A stretch of 16,117 nt of DNA, taken from NCBI GenBank assembly GCA_934463115.1, contig CAKSIN010000036.1:1-16117 (forward strand), given 5' to 3'. Below the pieces are notes generated by a model. That model was not told the origin of the DNA and searched no databases. It saw only the letters and a list, made by a program, of their open reading frames with translations. The position numbers were made by a program, and so were the translations under genes. Shown here piece by piece: positions 14,281-16,117 of this stretch (the first letter of the stretch is position 1; every line of letters starts with the position of its first letter). This DNA comes from an uncultured Clostridia bacterium. GTDB taxonomy: Bacteria > Bacillota > Clostridia > UMGS1810.

Positions 14281-14689
14281 CCTCGCATACGTCGCTTATC
14301 AAAATCACTCCCGATTCCTCGCCGTCATCCGATTCACCGGAGGAAATACTCATGTGAATATCTTTGATGTCCTTTAGGGTTGACACAAGCTGCTTTAACC
14401 CCATTTTGTCAATCATTCCTTCGATTATTTCGATGTTCTCGGTTTCCTCTACCGTTTCGCTTATCGGCTTTTTGAGGTCGGAATCGTATTCTACCGATTT
14501 TGTCTTTTCTTTTGTCTTAATGACGCACCTGTCAAGCTCCTTTATTGATTTTTCAATTTTGTCGAGCAGACAGTCGCTTATTTCGAGAATCCTCTCTCCG
14601 CGCTCGCGCATACATTCCGAGTCGGACGCGCCGGGCAGAGCGGCGATGCTGTTTGTATTGTTTGAATTACTCACGGTTACAATACGCAC
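14237..14689 (-). CDS. Putative terminase small subunit (no N-terminal HTH)
   Basis: This 150-residue, highly charged, mostly helical protein lies directly upstream of and overlapping the large terminase, the usual place for the small subunit that recognises phage DNA. The middle part (ERILEISDCLLDKIEKSI, then KTKEKTKSVEYDSDLKKP and MGLKQLVSTLKDIKDIHM) resembles the C-terminal half of some Clostridia phage small terminases. The N-terminal DNA-binding helix-turn-helix expected there is absent; the first 25 residues are Asn/Ser-rich. The start is GTG 14689, with GTG 14674 possible. The tail is strongly acidic. It may be a truncated or divergent small terminase. The call rests mainly on position. 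Confidence 0.55.
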   Translation of the reverse strand: MRIVTVSNSNNTNSIAALPGASDSECMRERGERILEISDCLLDKIEKSIKELDRCVIKTKEKTKSVEYDSDLKKPISETVEETENIEIIEGMIDKMGLKQLVSTLKDIKDIHMSISSGESDDGEESGVILISDVCEGDDDNEKDDMEAAE

Positions 14690-14698
14690 TCACCGCCC

Positions 14699-15064
14699 TT
14701 AATTGAGTTCCTGCGAATCTGCCATGCCGCTGAGCTTTTCCGAAAACTCCACGGCAAAGCTGCTTTGCTGTTCGCTGTTGTGCAGCACCTCGGCATATTT
14801 TCTCGGAATCTGAACCTCCACACCGCGCGGAACTATCATTCCCACTCCGTTCACCGCAACAAAGACATCGTCTTTGTATTTGTTGCTGTCTTTAAACAGC
14901 TTTACGGTAACGGGCTGATTGTAGTATTCCTCGGTTGTGAGCGGCTCTTTCACTGCTTCGGCAGTGTCCGATACCTCTGACGTCTGCTCAATCACGGTTT
15001 CTTCTGTTGCGTTTTCTTCCTGTGCAGCAAGCGCTGCGGCATTTTTTGTTTTTCTTTCTGCCAT
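14699..15064 (-). CDS. Small phage protein of the capsid region
   Basis: This 121-residue protein has an Ala/Glu-rich, probably disordered N-terminus (residues 1-45) and a compact C-terminal part. The C-terminal part, LFKDSNKYKDDVFVAVNG, then VPRGVEVQIPRKYAEVLHNS, resembles small proteins encoded beside phage major capsid genes; their role is not established. The start ATG 15064 follows AAGGAAG. Only 9 bp separate its stop from the small-terminase start, so these genes are co-transcribed. Upstream it is separated from the capsid gene by repeat elements. Confidence 0.7.
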   Translation of the reverse strand: MAERKTKNAAALAAQEENATEETVIEQTSEVSDTAEAVKEPLTTEEYYNQPVTVKLFKDSNKYKDDVFVAVNGVGMIVPRGVEVQIPRKYAEVLHNSEQQSSFAVEFSEKLSGMADSQELN

Positions 15065-15127
15065 GTTAATGATCTTCCTTTCTTTTTACGTTTTGATTTT
15101 TGGTTTGCGGCGGAAAAAATTTGCCTT

Positions 15128-15327
15128 CCGCCGTTCTCATAGCCGTGAGGCGGAGGGTAAATTTGTTGTACTCCCTCAGTCTGCTTCGCAGCCAGCTCCC
15201 TCACGGAGGGAGCCTAATAGTGCGCATTTTCAAGCAAATGCGGTACCAGTGGAACGGCGCACTGTGCCACACACACATCAATCAGCTACAAGTAAACTAA
15301 TCAGTTTTTCCCACCGAAAATTTTCTT
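15128..15327 (-). repeat. Repeat element A, copy 2
   Basis: This is the inverted homologue of 2271-2466. Reading the minus strand it has AATTTTCGGTGGG, then TTAGTTTACTTG, CTGATTG, GAAAATG..CACTATT, the hairpin GCTCCCTC-CGT-GAGGGAGC, a second short hairpin (GGCTGC-GAA-GCAGAC), TGAGGGAG, and a terminal hairpin with CTCACGGCTATGAG (15128-15153). One pair in the second hairpin is swapped relative to copy 1 (A-T to T-A). It sits between the capsid gene and its operon neighbour and holds no plausible gene. Confidence 0.75.
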
Positions 15328-15371
15328 TTCGCCGTTCGGCATTGGGGTTGTGCGGCAGACGCGTCCGATGA

Positions 15372-15498
15372 GAAAAAATGAATATAACGCAAATTCAATA
15401 CCGAATATAATCTTTTCCCTTGTTTCGGTGTTGAATTTAGCCAAACTGCGGCGCGATAATTTCGCGCCCTTTTGGCGGCGCTGAATATTCATTTTTTT
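15372..15498 (-). repeat. Three-way-junction repeat element B, copy 2
   Basis: This is the inverted homologue of 2480-2604. The closing stem is 15373-15385 with 15485-15497 (13 bp). The conserved hairpin GGCGCGA..TCGCGCC is 15450-15456 with 15462-15468. The long hairpin is 15391-15405 with 15424-15438 (15 pairs, one G-T). Its 18-nt loop reads, on the minus strand, with AGGG and AAAAGATTA as in copy 1 (14 of 18 identical), while its stem sequence differs with pairing kept. It sits inside the phage operon. Confidence 0.8.
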
Positions 15499-15512
15499 GA
15501 ATAGCAACGCGT

Positions 15513-15541
15513 CCCGCACGTTCCCATAGCCGTGAGGCGGG
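15513..15541 (-). repeat. Small hairpin motif, copy next to capsid stop
   Basis: On the minus strand CCCGC, then CTCA-CGGCTA-TGGG, a bulge AACGT, and GCGGG fold as at 2203-2235 and 15128-15153. It starts 13 bp after the capsid stop codon. The flank after it (GGGACGCGTTGCTATTC, leading into element B) is similar to the flank between 2462 and element B copy 1, so hairpin and element B travel together. Confidence 0.55.
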
Positions 15542-15554
15542 AAGAAAATTTGTT

Positions 15555-16117
15555 TTATAATCCGAAAGTCGATGCGCTCTCGAGTCTGATAAGGTAGTTG
15601 TCCACAAGCAGTTCGGCGGTTTTTGTACCTTTCCAGCCGGCTGTTGCTCTCTGGTTGAGCGGATCGCCCGTACCGCCGGAGCCGAGCTGCTTAACAATGT
15701 GCTGCAGACCGCCGCCCGTAACCTCTGTTACACCGTAGGCATCGGCACCGAAAATAAGTGTGGAATACACATCTCTGCCCTCAAAGCCTGCATCGTCAAA
15801 GCAGATTATATCGCCTGCCGCCGGTGTAAATCCCGGGTTAAAGTCGCTCTCGGCATTGCGCAGATAAATGTAGTTGTTGTTTATGTTTATGCCGTATACA
15901 TATGTGTGGAACACTTCTTTTCCGGCCACCGGCGATGTTTTGTCCACAACAAAAACCCTTTTGCCGAGGAGCGCTCTTGCCTGGGCGGTGGTCATCTTGC
16001 CCTTGATGTCTGCCGTGTAGCGTGTTGACGAAGACGAGCCGACATCGGTTGCGGCGGCAGAGGCATTGTCCTCATAAGCTGTTACCTTAAGATTTTTGTT
16101 GCCGGGATACCAACCGG
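15555..16117 (-). CDS. N4-gp56-family major capsid protein, C-terminal part
   Basis: The reading frame is open from the window edge to the stop at 15555 (187 codons); the N-terminus lies outside. Matching family features are GFEGRDVYSTLIFGADAYGV, GGGLQHIVKQLGSGGTGDP, LNQRATAGWKGTKTAELL and the C-terminus NYLIRLESASTFGL. The product would form the phage head shell. A methionine at 15995 could be mistaken for a start, but the frame continues upstream with a sensible sequence (GWYPGNKNLKVTAYED). The gene is followed directly by repeat elements. Confidence 0.85.
   Translation of the reverse strand, partial: GWYPGNKNLKVTAYEDNASAAATDVGSSSSTRYTADIKGKMTTAQARALLGKRVFVVDKTSPVAGKEVFHTYVYGININNNYIYLRNAESDFNPGFTPAAGDIICFDDAGFEGRDVYSTLIFGADAYGVTEVTGGGLQHIVKQLGSGGTGDPLNQRATAGWKGTKTAELLVDNYLIRLESASTFGL

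Larger units (their letters stand above)
12826..16117 (-). mobile_element. Prophage fragment (packaging and capsid genes)
   Basis: Four minus-strand phage genes run to the window edge: capsid, a small structural-region protein, a small-terminase-like gene and the large terminase. No portal gene lies between the capsid and terminases, and the operon is broken by about 490 bp of repeats (15065-15554) that also occur outside the phage, next to spoIVA. The fragment continues beyond the right end, so whether it is intact, permuted or a remnant cannot be judged here. Confidence 0.75.

Noticed and set aside
15301..15519. Minus-strand 72-codon open frame between capsid and the small phage gene
   Set aside because: It spans repeat element B, whose base changes keep hairpin pairing rather than codons. 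There is no ribosome binding site.
15128..15541. CRISPR array or phage attachment site
   Set aside because: There is no regular repeat-spacer period. The repeats are long, palindromic and few, and no integrase or cas gene is in view.

Overview
The window looks like a chromosome segment of a spore-forming Firmicute, most likely a gut-type member of class Clostridia. It carries a full-length spoIVA with a near-consensus sigma-E promoter, Gram-positive ribosome binding sites, a GLUG-repeat surface protein and a DpnII-family restriction system. A prophage fragment occupies the right end. Genus cannot be set from the sequence alone.

Layout. Bases 1-186 hold a foldable element and a hairpin that could cover the ribosome binding site of a small tandem-ACT-like protein (195-650). 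spoIVA (711-2189) follows under its own sigma-E promoter. The convergent gap 2190-2632 has no gene but contains a mosaic of repeat elements. The minus strand then carries a TetR regulator (8736-9293), a 12-helix MMPL/RND transporter (6099-8588) and a 1164-residue secreted, membrane-anchored GLUG/coiled-coil protein (2633-6127). The transporter and the GLUG protein overlap by 29 bp and share one promoter, so they probably form one export or envelope system controlled by the TetR protein.

Divergent from tetR is a visibly AT-rich four-gene restriction-modification cassette (9500-12750): an HTH-fused Dam-type adenine methylase, an unrecognised 178-residue protein, a DpnII-family endonuclease, and a second methyltransferase whose motif order differs from that of pneumococcal DpnA. 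It ends at a strong bidirectional terminator.

From 12826 to the window end the minus strand carries phage genes: large terminase, a small-terminase-like protein, a small phage protein and the C-terminal part of an N4-gp56-type major capsid protein. The capsid lies upstream of the terminases with no portal between them. The capsid-terminase operon is interrupted by the same repeat families seen after spoIVA.

The most interesting signal is a pair of roughly 125-bp elements (2480-2604 on plus, 15372-15498 on minus). Both can fold into the same three-way junction. They share a conserved hairpin and a conserved loop, but their other helices differ by compensatory base changes. This suggests a structured RNA or a single-stranded-DNA mobile element rather than plain sequence repeats.
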